DNA of 64,000 bases from Lacticaseibacillus absianus. GTDB lineage: Bacteria; Bacillota; Bacilli; Lactobacillales; Lactobacillaceae. Where the stretch lies: the NCBI RefSeq assembly GCF_013407595.1, contig NZ_JABEKX010000001.1, positions 824,522 through 888,521 on the forward strand. Reading direction: 5' to 3'. Below are positions 23,844 through 31,875 of the stretch, piece by piece; position 1 is the stretch's first letter; each line of letters opens with the position of its first letter. The position numbers and the translations under genes were made by a program. The notes under the pieces were generated by a model, which was given only the letters and a program-made list of their open reading frames with translations, was not told where the DNA came from and did no database searches.

Positions 23844-24694
23844 CGTTGAGGCCTCCTTGTGCGGTGCGTGCGACTGGATGCGATCAGCACGCCAAGCGCG
23901 GTGACCAAGGTCAAGCCGATCAGTGCGGCGACCATCACCCAGACGAGGTGCCAATCTTGTTTGAGCCAGGCGGCCGCAAGGGGTTGACGGAGCGCCAACC
24001 CGACGCCGGCGTAGACCACGTACTCGCCGACCAGCAAGAGACCAGGCCAGCCAGTCAGGCGCAGGAATGCAGGTGACAGGATCACCAGGAGTGCCAGCAG
24101 ACCCAGGATCACCCAGCTGGCGGTGGTGTCGCTGATGACCAGCCGCCAGGGGGTCCGCGTCCACAGGAGTAGCGGTAGCGCGCCACCAAGCCCGAGGCCC
24201 GCGAGTAGCGTCGCGCCGAACACCCCGGCGGCAAAGGTCCGTGGGTGTGGTGTGAACGCCAGCCGGCTGAAGAAGAGGCCAAGCCCTAGCACGAACGCGA
24301 CGGTCGCGCCGGTGGCGAGCGGCAGGCGTCCGACGTCCAGCGGCAAGCCGGGGAGCATCATGGTTGGCAGGAGCATGACGAGGAGGCAGGCGAGGGCACT
24401 GAAGGCGCACAGGCGCATCGTTGCCCGACGGCTGCTCGGGATCGCGTGGAGCAAGGCCGTCGAAGTCGACGCCGGCGCTGCCCCGAAGTAGACCTCAGCG
24501 CTGACGCCATCGGCCTGGGCGTCTGCTAGGTCCGCCTGGATCTCCAGCAGACTGCGTGAGACCTCTGCCGGGTCTTTGAAGAAGCTACGCAAGCGCGTGT
24601 AGATCAAGAGCTGCTTGAAAAACGCTCGGTTGGATTCGGTCAGATGTGTGCTGCCGGCGCGGAGCTGTTGGCGCGCGGTCACTTTAGTTGCCAT
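23840..24694 (-). CDS. HAAS-like N-terminal domain plus membrane domain, paralogue 2
   Basis: A 284-residue protein, tandem paralogue of the next gene. N-terminal helical domain (IYTRLRSFFKDPAEVSRSLLEIQADLADAQADGVSAEVYFG at about 29-69) followed by about seven membrane helices. Start ATG 24694 lies 11 bp inside the padR gene and is preceded by AAGGTGG, so translation is coupled. It should be controlled by that PadR protein. Tandem duplication inside one operon suggests a heteromeric membrane complex; the activity is unknown. Confidence 0.72.
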   Translation of the reverse strand: MATKVTARQQLRAGSTHLTESNRAFFKQLLIYTRLRSFFKDPAEVSRSLLEIQADLADAQADGVSAEVYFGAAPASTSTALLHAIPSSRRATMRLCAFSALACLLVMLLPTMMLPGLPLDVGRLPLATGATVAFVLGLGLFFSRLAFTPHPRTFAAGVFGATLLAGLGLGGALPLLLWTRTPWRLVISDTTASWVILGLLALLVILSPAFLRLTGWPGLLLVGEYVVYAGVGLALRQPLAAAWLKQDWHLVWVMVAALIGLTLVTALGVLIASSRTHRTRRPQR

Positions 24695-25031
24695 CTTGGG
24701 TCGCCACCTTCTCGATGATCTCATCGACATTTTGTTGCAAGGCACGCCAGCTTAGGCCAAACGCTGTGCGTTCAGCTTCGCCAGCGGCGGTCAGGCGGTA
24801 ATACTTGCGCTCCGGACCGTCCGGGGAAGCCTGCATGAAGGATTCCAGCAGCCCTTTTTTGGCCATGGTCATCAACAGCGGGTAGACCGTGCCCTTGGGG
24901 ACTGCCGCGAAACCGTGTGCAGCTAGCTGCTGGGTGATCGCGTAGCCGTATGACGGTTCGGTGTGCAGGAGCATCAGCAGGCACCCCTGCAAGACGCCCT
25001 TGAGCATCTGACTATCGTTCGCTTGGGCCAA
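24684..25031 (-). CDS. PadR-family transcriptional regulator
   Basis: A 115-residue winged-helix regulator beginning MAQANDSQMLKGVLQGCLLMLL, the standard PadR start, followed by EPSYGYAITQQLAAHGFAAVPKGTVYPLLMTMAKKGLLESF (recognition helix P-x-G-T-V-Y-P-L-L) and the wing PDGPERKYYRLT. A TTG at 25031 is the likely start because GGAGGTGAG is immediately upstream; the longer frame runs over the operators. First gene of the operon with two HAAS-type membrane proteins, and divergent from an FtsX/MacB transporter operon, so it may control both sides. Confidence 0.9.
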   Translation of the reverse strand: MAQANDSQMLKGVLQGCLLMLLHTEPSYGYAITQQLAAHGFAAVPKGTVYPLLMTMAKKGLLESFMQASPDGPERKYYRLTAAGEAERTAFGLSWRALQQNVDEIIEKVATQDGN

Positions 25032-25046
25032 GTTCTCACCTCCGAC

Positions 25047-25065
25047 TAGTATGTCTTGCCTACTA
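25047..25065 (-). promoter_or_regulatory. PadR operator 2
   Basis: TAGTATGTCTTGCCTACTA, an imperfect palindrome just downstream of the padR -10 and near the start of transcription. It matches operator 1 (25086-25104, reverse strand TAGTATGCCTTGCATACCA) at 16 of 19 positions. Confidence 0.7.
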
Positions 25066-25066
25066 G

Positions 25067-25095
25067 AGTGTACGTCGTCGTTAGCTGGTATGCAA
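25067..25095 (-). promoter_or_regulatory. Promoter of the padR operon
   Basis: Minus strand: TTGCAT (25095-25090), 17-base spacer, TACACT (25072-25067). The -35 is inside operator 1 and operator 2 follows the -10, so a bound PadR would block it. Confidence 0.7.
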
Positions 25096-25104
25096 GGCAT
25101 ACTA
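25086..25104 (-). promoter_or_regulatory. PadR operator 1
   Basis: TGGTATGCAAGGCATACTA (plus strand), arms TGGTATGC/GCATACTA with one mismatch, overlapping the -35 element. Same motif as operator 2 in opposite orientation. Confidence 0.7.
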
Positions 25105-25231
25105 GTGGACTGCGTCAGATTTTTTCCGAATTCCGGCGGAGTTTGCCCACAGACAATTCACAGAATCGCCATGTTTGCCCCGTAACTTGAAAGTAGTCAT
25201 TCGACGATCAATCAAGATGGGAGCGACACAT

Positions 25232-26701
25232 ATGAATTTTGCCAAACGCGCCTGGTTGAACCTGCTGGCGAAAAAGGGCCGGACCGCACTACTGATCCTG
25301 GTGACAAGTGCCATTATGTTATTCGTGATGGCCGGCCTTTTGATCAAAAGCGCTGCCAACCAAGCGACTCAAAACGCGAAGGACAGCGTTGGTGCAACGC
25401 TGACGCTGAGCGCGAACCGCGAGAATGCGTTCAAGAAGATGCGCGCGCAACAAAGCGAGAGCGCTGGAAGCACGAGTAAGCCCAGCGGCCGCCCGAGCTT
25501 GTCGATGGATCCGGTCAAGCTGAGCACAGCGGCCAAGATCGCTAAGCTCAACGGAGTCGAGAGCTATGCAGCAACGGTGTCCGCGTCAGCCAACGCGCAG
25601 AGCTTCGACGCGATCTCGACGAGCACCGGCCAGATGACCGGGCCGATGCAGCAGGAGAACAATAGCGGCGATATCACCATCAGCGGCGTGACCAGTACCG
25701 CCAGCAGTGCCAACTTCAGCGACAAGACCTACACGATCAAGTCTGGCCGTGGGCTGACGATCAAGGATGCGGCGACCAACAACGTGGTGATCAACTCCGA
25801 GCTGGCGACGCAGAACAGCCTGAAGGTCGGCGACACGATCAAGGTCAAGAACACCGCGAAGACGAAAACATACACGCTGACCGTCGTCGGCATCTACAAG
25901 GCCAAGTCCACCACGAGCAGTAGCGGTGCGATGGGCGGCGGTATGGGGATGATGGCGAGCGACCCGGCGAACACGATCTTTGCCGCCTACACCTTCGCCA
26001 ACACGCTGAAAGGGAGCAAGTACAAGGATACTGCGGATTCCGTGACGTTCACCGTGTCTACCCCAAGTCAGGTCAACAGCGTGAAGAAGGCCGCGACGAA
26101 GCTGATCTCCAGCAAGTATGCGTTGTCCGCTGACGATCAATCCTACCAGATGGTCAAGTCCTCGATGGCGACCGTGACCAGTTTTGCGGACAAGATCGTC
26201 TGGCTCGTTGCTATCGCCGGGACCATCATCCTTGCGCTGATCGTGATCCTGATGATCCGCGAACGTCGCTATGAGATCGGGATCCTCCTCTCATTGGGCG
26301 AAAAGCGCGGCAAGGTGATCGCTCAGTTCTTCGTTGAATTGTTCGTGATCCTCCTGATCGGGGTCGGTGTCGCGAGTGCCGGTGGACAGTTCGTCGGCGA
26401 TAAGCTTGCGTCACAAGTAGTCTCCAGTGCGCAGACCACGACGACTAGCAGTACCCAAGGCTTCGGTGGCCAAGGCGGGCCAGGTCAGCAAGGTGGTGCC
26501 CCAGGTGGGCAGATGCCAGGCGGGACCACGCGCGCCGCGACCCAAAAGGCGCAAGTCAAGCAGGCGAAACTCGCCACGCGCGTCAACCTCAAAGACGTTG
26601 CCCTGCTCTTTGGCCTCGGCCTAGCGATCATCTTGATCGCGATCCTCGCCGGCGCTGGTGGGATCTTGCGGCTGAACCCTAAGAAGATCTTGATCAACTG
26701 A
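25232..26701 (+). CDS. ABC transporter permease, MacB/FtsX type
   Basis: A 489-residue permease: an N-terminal cytosolic stretch and helix 1 (about 18-38), a large external domain (about 40-310) and three C-terminal helices with the FtsX-type LVAIAGTIILALIVILMIRERRYEIGILLSLGEKRGKV segment. Two low-complexity stretches stand out: GAMGGGMGMM near 230 and a Gly/Gln/Pro-rich loop at about 412-434 in the second external loop. GGAG is eight bases before the ATG at 25232. It forms an operon with the ATPase and a small membrane protein. Such systems export peptides or detect antimicrobial peptides. Confidence 0.85.
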   Translation: MNFAKRAWLNLLAKKGRTALLILVTSAIMLFVMAGLLIKSAANQATQNAKDSVGATLTLSANRENAFKKMRAQQSESAGSTSKPSGRPSLSMDPVKLSTAAKIAKLNGVESYAATVSASANAQSFDAISTSTGQMTGPMQQENNSGDITISGVTSTASSANFSDKTYTIKSGRGLTIKDAATNNVVINSELATQNSLKVGDTIKVKNTAKTKTYTLTVVGIYKAKSTTSSSGAMGGGMGMMASDPANTIFAAYTFANTLKGSKYKDTADSVTFTVSTPSQVNSVKKAATKLISSKYALSADDQSYQMVKSSMATVTSFADKIVWLVAIAGTIILALIVILMIRERRYEIGILLSLGEKRGKVIAQFFVELFVILLIGVGVASAGGQFVGDKLASQVVSSAQTTTTSSTQGFGGQGGPGQQGGAPGGQMPGGTTRAATQKAQVKQAKLATRVNLKDVALLFGLGLAIILIAILAGAGGILRLNPKKILIN

Positions 26702-26775
26702 CCCCAAGGGCGGCGCAGGGCCGAACTTAGTCACATGTTAGCCCCAACCGCCGCACAGCATGAAGGAGGATCACC

Positions 26776-27459
26776 ATGTTATCCACAGAGAAACTCACTT
26801 ACTGGTACACAGACAAGGACCAGTACTTGTTCAAAGACGTTGACCTGACTTTCGAGGCCGGGCATAGTTACGCGATCGTCGGGCAATCCGGCTCGGGCAA
26901 AACCACGATGGTCTCGCTGCTGGCTGGGCTCGACACGCCCAAAGCCGGTGCGATCTTGGTCGAAGGTGAGGACATCAAAAAGCGTGGCTTGACGACTTAC
27001 CGCCGCGATAAGGTCGCCATCGTGTTTCAGGCCTACAATCTGTTCACCTATATGTCGGCCTTAGAAAACCTGATGACCGCGATGAGCATCACGCACGCCA
27101 GCCACAAGGGCGACAAGGCGTATGCCGAGGCGATGCTGACGAAACTTGGGTTGACCCCGGAGCAGATGACGAAGAACGTGCAGAAGCTCTCAGGCGGCCA
27201 GCAACAGCGCGTTGCGATCGCACGCACTATGGTCTGCGACGCGCCGCTGGTGGTGGCGGACGAACCGACCGGTAACCTCGACGAGGACAACACCGACGAT
27301 GTGATCGGGTTGTTCAACCAGATCGCCCATGAGCAAGGCAAGTGCGTGATCATCGTCACCCATGAACCGAGCGTCGCTGCCAAGTGCGATGGGGTCTTGC
27401 GCCTCGAGCACCGCGAGTTCACCTGGGAAAAGGCGCTCACGCCGACCCCGGCGGCCTAG
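26776..27459 (+). CDS. ABC transporter ATP-binding protein, MacB/LolD type
   Basis: A 227-residue ATPase, partner of the MacB-like permease. Walker A IVGQSGSGKTT (about residues 35-45), Q-loop IVFQAYNLF, signature LSGGQQQRVAIART, Walker B LVVADEPTGNLDEDN and H-loop IVTHE are intact. The AAGGAGG-x7-ATG start is clear. The gene lies 74 bp after the permease gene and 19 bp before a small membrane-protein gene, all in one operon. Confidence 0.95.
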   Translation: MLSTEKLTYWYTDKDQYLFKDVDLTFEAGHSYAIVGQSGSGKTTMVSLLAGLDTPKAGAILVEGEDIKKRGLTTYRRDKVAIVFQAYNLFTYMSALENLMTAMSITHASHKGDKAYAEAMLTKLGLTPEQMTKNVQKLSGGQQQRVAIARTMVCDAPLVVADEPTGNLDEDNTDDVIGLFNQIAHEQGKCVIIVTHEPSVAAKCDGVLRLEHREFTWEKALTPTPAA

Positions 27460-27478
27460 ACGCGCGAAGGAGACTGAG

Positions 27479-27739
27479 ATGCTGAAACTCATTGCGATGC
27501 AGACGCTGCTCGGCGGGGTGATGATCGGCAGTAGCTTATGGGCGATGCGCCACAACAATGCGCGCCTAGAGTTGCTCGGTCGCGATGCCGCGTTGGTGTT
27601 GGCCGGGGGCTTGATGTTACTGGCCGGGCATACACTCAACTGGAAGTTCTGGACTGTCGCGGTGCTCACCGGCTCGGCCTTGGCCCTATTGGTCAAGGAT
27701 CTGATCCTGCGCCGCCAGCCGGTGCGCGCGACGCGCTGA
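27479..27739 (+). CDS. Small three-helix membrane protein in the MacB-like operon
   Basis: An 86-residue protein with two to three membrane helices (about 4-22, 37-52 and 57-74) and a basic end RRQPVRATR. GAAGGAG is seven bases before ATG. Its position behind the ATPase with a shared terminator suggests an accessory or regulatory subunit of that exporter; no family recognised. Confidence 0.65.
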   Translation: MLKLIAMQTLLGGVMIGSSLWAMRHNNARLELLGRDAALVLAGGLMLLAGHTLNWKFWTVAVLTGSALALLVKDLILRRQPVRATR

Positions 27740-27747
27740 TCCTGCGA

Positions 27748-27798
27748 AAGCCCCTGTGGCCCGCCTTTTCTTATGAAGGGCGGGCCACAGGGGCTTTG
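27748..27798. terminator. Bidirectional terminator, 19-bp stem
   Basis: Arms AAAGCCCCTGTGGCCCGCC (27748-27766) and GGCGGGCCACAGGGGCTTT (27780-27798) between convergent operons. Confidence 0.85.
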
Positions 27799-27806
27799 AT
27801 GTGTGA

Positions 27807-29144
27807 TCAATTCAGTGTGATCGATCCGTCCCCGGTGCGCACGGTGATCGCAGCTTGGGGGGCGTCGCCGTAGTGGCCGGTGCGACGCTTCGTTTTGTGC
27901 TGAGTGAACGTGGCGCCAGCTTCGGGCTGGGTGATGTGGCCATCGAAGGTACGCAGCGTGAAGGTGTACTCGGCGGTCGGTGGTAGCGTCAGCGCGACGT
28001 TCCCGTCGCCAGTCTGGGCCGTGAGCGGCTGTGAGAGTTCACTGAGTTGCAGGTCGATGCGCCCATCACCGGTGGTGAAGCGGCCGCCGGTCAACTCAGT
28101 GCCAGTGATGCGCCCATCACCGGTTTTGACGGTCAGCTGATCACTATGGAGCCGGGTGAGTTGAACGTGACCATCTGCGGTATGCAGCGTCAGGGACGTG
28201 GCGGTCACGTCCGCTAAGGCGGCGCGCCCATCGCCAGTGCTGAGCTCGGCATCACCGGTCAGCGTGAGTGTGTCGACGGTCAGGCGGCCATCACCAGTGG
28301 TCGCCGCAAGGGTGGTGCCGGCGACTTGCGTCAGCTGCAAATTGCCATCGGCCGTCCGCAGACTGATCGTTGCGGCGCGGCTATCACGCAGGGTGATATG
28401 GCCGTCGTCGGTGTACACGGCGAGGCGCGGTAGGTCAAGCGCGTCCAGTGTGACCGCCCCGTCGGTGGTGGTCAGGGCCAAGCTGACCCCGCTGAGTTGC
28501 CGCGCGGAGATCCGGTCGTCACTGCGTAACTGTAAGTCCCCGGTGAAGGTGACCGGGACATTGACCGTGATCACCGACCAGAAGCCGAAGCGTCGCCCGT
28601 TGAAGTTGAGCCGAAACAGGGTGTGGGGCCGCTTCCCGTGGCTGATTCGTAGCGCGTCGCCGACCTGCGTCAAGGTGCCAGCGTATGCGGGATCATCGGT
28701 CGACAATTGCTCGATGACGCTCAGCTCTGGGTCAAGCGTTGGCTGTAGCGTGACTTCATCACAGGCGTAATCCAACATGATACGTGTGATCCCGGCGATA
28801 CCGGCGTGCAGCTGTACGGTCTGGCGGACGCCCGGGGTGCCCTCGGCTGTCTCAGCCGAGTCGATCGGCAGATCGGCGACCGGTGCGTTGTCTGAAGTGG
28901 ACACCGCCGTGACTCGGGCAGGTAAGTCGAGTTGGGTCAGCAGCTCGTCGATGGCGCCGAACTCGGCCCAGGCGGTCGCGACCGCGGTGAGTGCGTCGGC
29001 ACCGCCGGCCAGCTGGTCGGTGGCCGCCGCGGCCAAATTGCTTCGGATCTCCTCGCGCAGTTCCGTTGCCGCCACGGTCATCTGGTAGGGGGCAAAAACG
29101 CGGTCTAGCCGCTCATCGATCAGTTCTAGTGTTGTGGCCATCAT
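27807..29144 (-). CDS. DUF4097 beta-repeat protein with HAAS-like N-terminus
   Basis: A 445-residue soluble protein. Residues 1-75 are a helical HAAS-type domain (ELIDERLDRVFAPYQMTVAATELREEIRSNLA...). From about residue 185 onward it carries a DUF4097/adhesin-like beta-helix with repeated TGDGR, TADGN and TDDGH turns (about 12 repeats), each making one rung. It overlaps the padR gene by 32 bp, with GGGAGG before ATG 29144. PadR plus HAAS/DUF4097 is a known Firmicutes envelope-stress module (YvlB-like); the molecular role is unknown. No membrane helix is evident, so it would act in the cytosol or with a partner. Confidence 0.85.
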   Translation of the reverse strand: MMATTLELIDERLDRVFAPYQMTVAATELREEIRSNLAAAATDQLAGGADALTAVATAWAEFGAIDELLTQLDLPARVTAVSTSDNAPVADLPIDSAETAEGTPGVRQTVQLHAGIAGITRIMLDYACDEVTLQPTLDPELSVIEQLSTDDPAYAGTLTQVGDALRISHGKRPHTLFRLNFNGRRFGFWSVITVNVPVTFTGDLQLRSDDRISARQLSGVSLALTTTDGAVTLDALDLPRLAVYTDDGHITLRDSRAATISLRTADGNLQLTQVAGTTLAATTGDGRLTVDTLTLTGDAELSTGDGRAALADVTATSLTLHTADGHVQLTRLHSDQLTVKTGDGRITGTELTGGRFTTGDGRIDLQLSELSQPLTAQTGDGNVALTLPPTAEYTFTLRTFDGHITQPEAGATFTQHKTKRRTGHYGDAPQAAITVRTGDGSITLN

Positions 29145-29478
29145 CAGTCAACCTCCCGTTGATCAGAGCTTCAAGCGTTGTTTGGGCCAACCGCCACTCG
29201 ACGCGTGCCTGCGTCAAGGCGGCGGTACCGGTCGGGGTGATCGCGTAATATTTGCGGCGCCCCCCTTGGGACTCATCACCCCAGTGGCTTTCGATCCAGC
29301 CAAGTTTTTCCTGCCGCTTGAAGACCGTGTAGAGTGTCGCTTCGTTGAGGGTGTATGCGGCCTGGCTCAGTGCGCGCACGTCCTTGGTGACTTGGTAGCC
29401 ATAGCTTTCACCTTGGCTCAAGACATTCAAGACGATGGCGTCGAGGTAACCACGCACCATATCCTTGGAGAGTTCCAT
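29113..29478 (-). CDS. PadR-family transcriptional regulator, second
   Basis: A 121-residue PadR protein: MELSKDMVRGYLDAIVLNVLSQGESYGYQVTKDVRALSQAAYTLNEATLYTVFKRQEKLGWIESHWGDESQGGRRKYYAIT, with the typical E-A-T-L-Y recognition helix and G-x-R-R-K-Y-Y wing. GGAGG precedes ATG 29478 by seven bases. It overlaps the DUF4097 gene downstream. Just upstream lies an inverted motif CAAGTA...TACTTG (minus strand) next to TATATT, a plausible self-operator and promoter. Confidence 0.9.
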   Translation of the reverse strand: MELSKDMVRGYLDAIVLNVLSQGESYGYQVTKDVRALSQAAYTLNEATLYTVFKRQEKLGWIESHWGDESQGGRRKYYAITPTGTAALTQARVEWRLAQTTLEALINGRLTDDGHNTRTDR

Positions 29479-29657
29479 CTGCTCGCCTCCCGTGTCATCA
29501 ATATAGCACAAGTAGTTGTTTGAAAGTAGTACTTGGCAAAAAACAAAGGTGACTTGCGTGCAAGTTGCTTGCGAACGTGCTATTCTGCTCATACGCTGGG
29601 AGTCGCGAGCAGTTGACTTGGCCGCACAATCGGCCATCGCGCGCTGTGGCAACAGCC

Positions 29658-29695
29658 AAAAACGCCTCACCGCAGCGTTAGCTGGGGTGAGGCGT
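29658..29695 (-). terminator. Terminator of the DHA2-DUF4811 operon (minus strand)
   Basis: Minus strand: ACGCCTCACC/GGTGAGGCGT, then five T, directly behind the DUF4811 stop at 29701. Confidence 0.9.
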
Positions 29696-29700
29696 GCGCA

Positions 29701-30192
29701 TCATTGGATCGTCCAGTCGTTCGGGACCGAGAAGGTGACCGTGCGGTGGAGACGGTAGTGATTCTGGCCGCTCCAGGCGAAGAGCAACGCATAGAAGCTG
29801 TTGCGGTACTTCAGTACGTGGTCAGTGGTGGTCACCTTAGCGGTCGTGCCGCGCACGAGCTTGGTCGTCACAGTCGGGCTCGGCACTGCCTGCGTGACCT
29901 TGTGGCTGAGCGGGTTCGTGCGATAGACGACGGCCACTCGCTGACCGGTGGTGCCGATCGCGCGCGTGGTCAGTGTCGTCGCGGTGGTGGTCCCTACCAG
30001 CGGCTGTTCGCGCACGGTCGTGACCTCGACGAGGCCGAAGCGGCTCGCGTCGTTGGCGGCGATCCCCGCCGCAGAGGCGATGAGGACGACGCCCAGTACG
30101 AGCATGCCGGTGCGTCGGCGAGGACCGGGTTGACCGAGTACGGCGACGAAGAAGAAGGCAATGGCGGCAAGGGTCATGATAACGAGGATCAT
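29701..30192 (-). CDS. DUF4811 membrane protein, partner of a DHA2 pump
   Basis: A 163-residue protein with two N-terminal membrane helices (residues 1-18 and about 28-48) and an external beta-rich domain (VRTTEVTTVREQ-like EVTTVREQPLVGTTTATTLTTR...TVTTKLVRG). This layout and its place directly behind a DHA2 gene match DUF4811, found almost only in lactobacilli beside such pumps. The start overlaps the pump stop (TGATG). It is probably an accessory subunit of the transporter. Confidence 0.8.
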   Translation of the reverse strand: MILVIMTLAAIAFFFVAVLGQPGPRRRTGMLVLGVVLIASAAGIAANDASRFGLVEVTTVREQPLVGTTTATTLTTRAIGTTGQRVAVVYRTNPLSHKVTQAVPSPTVTTKLVRGTTAKVTTTDHVLKYRNSFYALLFAWSGQNHYRLHRTVTFSVPNDWTIQ

Positions 30193-31646
30193 CAGCGGTC
30201 ACCTCCATCAATTCGGTCGTTGGTGAGTCGGAAGCTCAGGATGAAGCCGACTGCCGCGAAGATCAGCGACACGACGAACGCGGCGCGGTAGCCAGCGACG
30301 GTCGCTGAAGCGGCCTGGGTCGCGAACGCGACCGGATCTGCGGCGCGCAGCGACGCGCTCGGCGCGTTGGCGCTCGTGACTGTCGAGAGCACAGACACCA
30401 GGATGGCCGTACCGATCGACGCTGCGACCTGGCGGATCGTGTTGTTGACTGCGGTGCCGTGATTGATCAAGTCAGGTGGAAGTGAGTTCATCCCGGCGGT
30501 TGTGACCGGCATCGTGACCATGGTGATGCCGAACATCCGCACGGTATACAGGACGGTGACGAAGAGTGTCGGTGTGTCGGCGGTCAGGGTGACCAGCGGG
30601 AAGGTCCCAACTAGCAGGAGGAACAAGCCAGTCTGGGCCAGGCGCTTGGCCCCAATCCGGTCAAAAATGTTCCCGGTGACCGGGCTCATGATCCCCATCA
30701 TGATCGCCCCAGGCAGGAGGATCAGACCGGAGTGAAAAGCTGACTCGCCGTGGATGGTCTGGATGTACATCGGCAGCACCATCTCGACGCCGACCATGGA
30801 CATGAAGGCGACCGCGGTCAGGATCACGCTGAGCGTGAAGGCCGGACTTTGGAACACGCGCAACTCCAGCAGTGGCACCGGCAAGTGGAGCTGCCGACGG
30901 ACGAACAAGGCGACGAAAAGCACGCCGAGCGCCAGGGTCACCAGGACCAGCGGGTCGAACCAGCCGCGATCGCCGACGGTGGAGAAGCCGTAAAGCAGGG
31001 AGCCGAAGCCCAGTGTGGACTCGACGACGGAGAGACTATCGATCTTGGGGTCGGTGGTGGTCAGGACCTTGCGCATCGAATAGGTGGCCAGAAGGAACAC
31101 CAGCCCCGCGATCGGGAGGATCACCGAGAACAGTGCGCGCCAGCCGTGGTGCAACAGCACCCAGCCGGATAGCGTCGGGCCGACTGCCGGCGCCAGACCG
31201 ATCACGATGCCCGCCAAGCCCATCGCACTGCCGCGTTTTTCGGGCGGGAAGATCGAGTACATCACGTTCTGAAAAGTGGGCGCGGACATCCCGACGCCGG
31301 CTGCTTGGATCAGCCGCCCGGCGAGCAGGACTTGGAAGCTCGGCGCGAAGCGAGAGATCAAGGTGCCTAAGAAGAAGATCCCGATCGCGGTGAGGTAGAG
31401 GTGCTTGACGTTGAACTTGCTGAGCAGCCAGGCGGATACCGGGATCATGATCCCCATCACCAACATGAAGCCGGTGGTCAACCACTGCACGGCGCTGGCG
31501 TTGATGTGAAAATCGCTCATCAAGGTCGGGAAGGCAGTGGTCAGGATCGTCTGGGTCAGGAAGGTCGTGAACGTCCCGATCAGCAGGGTCGCGACCATCA
31601 ACGCGCGGTTGTAGGGCTTCCCGTTAACATCAGTAGGCTGATTCAC
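30192..31646 (-). CDS. MFS drug efflux transporter, DHA2 family (LmrB-like)
   Basis: A 484-residue pump with 14 predicted helices: TQTILTTAFPTLMSDFHINASAVQWLTTGFMLVMGIMIPVSAWLLSKF, GRLIQAAGVGMSAPTFQNVMYSIFPPEKRGSAMG and GPTLSGWVLLHHGWRALF (motif C). This branch resembles lincosamide and drug exporters of lactobacilli and comes with the DUF4811 partner at 29701. GTG start at 31646 with AAAGGA upstream. A TGCTATCAT extended -10 lies about 30 bp further up. Third DHA2 pump in 16 kb. Confidence 0.9.
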   Translation of the reverse strand: MNQPTDVNGKPYNRALMVATLLIGTFTTFLTQTILTTAFPTLMSDFHINASAVQWLTTGFMLVMGIMIPVSAWLLSKFNVKHLYLTAIGIFFLGTLISRFAPSFQVLLAGRLIQAAGVGMSAPTFQNVMYSIFPPEKRGSAMGLAGIVIGLAPAVGPTLSGWVLLHHGWRALFSVILPIAGLVFLLATYSMRKVLTTTDPKIDSLSVVESTLGFGSLLYGFSTVGDRGWFDPLVLVTLALGVLFVALFVRRQLHLPVPLLELRVFQSPAFTLSVILTAVAFMSMVGVEMVLPMYIQTIHGESAFHSGLILLPGAIMMGIMSPVTGNIFDRIGAKRLAQTGLFLLLVGTFPLVTLTADTPTLFVTVLYTVRMFGITMVTMPVTTAGMNSLPPDLINHGTAVNNTIRQVAASIGTAILVSVLSTVTSANAPSASLRAADPVAFATQAASATVAGYRAAFVVSLIFAAVGFILSFRLTNDRIDGGDR

Positions 31647-31875
31647 AATTAGTCATTCCTTTCATAAAAAACTGCAACTTCTATGATAGCACGTGGTGTC
31701 AAGGGGGGTGCGCCGAAGTGACTGACTGTCACATTGTGTCGGTCGTGATAGACCAGGCGTATGCCGGCGGGATGAAACGCCCGGTGTCACGCAGGCACAG
31801 CTGTCAGAGCGTGATGGGTAACACAAATATTTTCATATTCGGATGAGCGAAAATGAAACTTTCAGGAGGACGATC

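Noticed and set aside
23844-24410. 5' extension of the 22986-23843 frame to 24410
   Set aside because: It would overlap nearly the whole upstream paralogue in another frame; the ATG at 23843 has AAGGAGG and the ATGA overlap typical of operons.
28198-28770. Long open frame on the plus strand opposite the DUF4097 gene
   Set aside because: It is antisense to a well-supported repeat protein, has no ribosome binding site, and its Ser/Arg/Val-rich sequence mirrors the repeated TGDGR codons.
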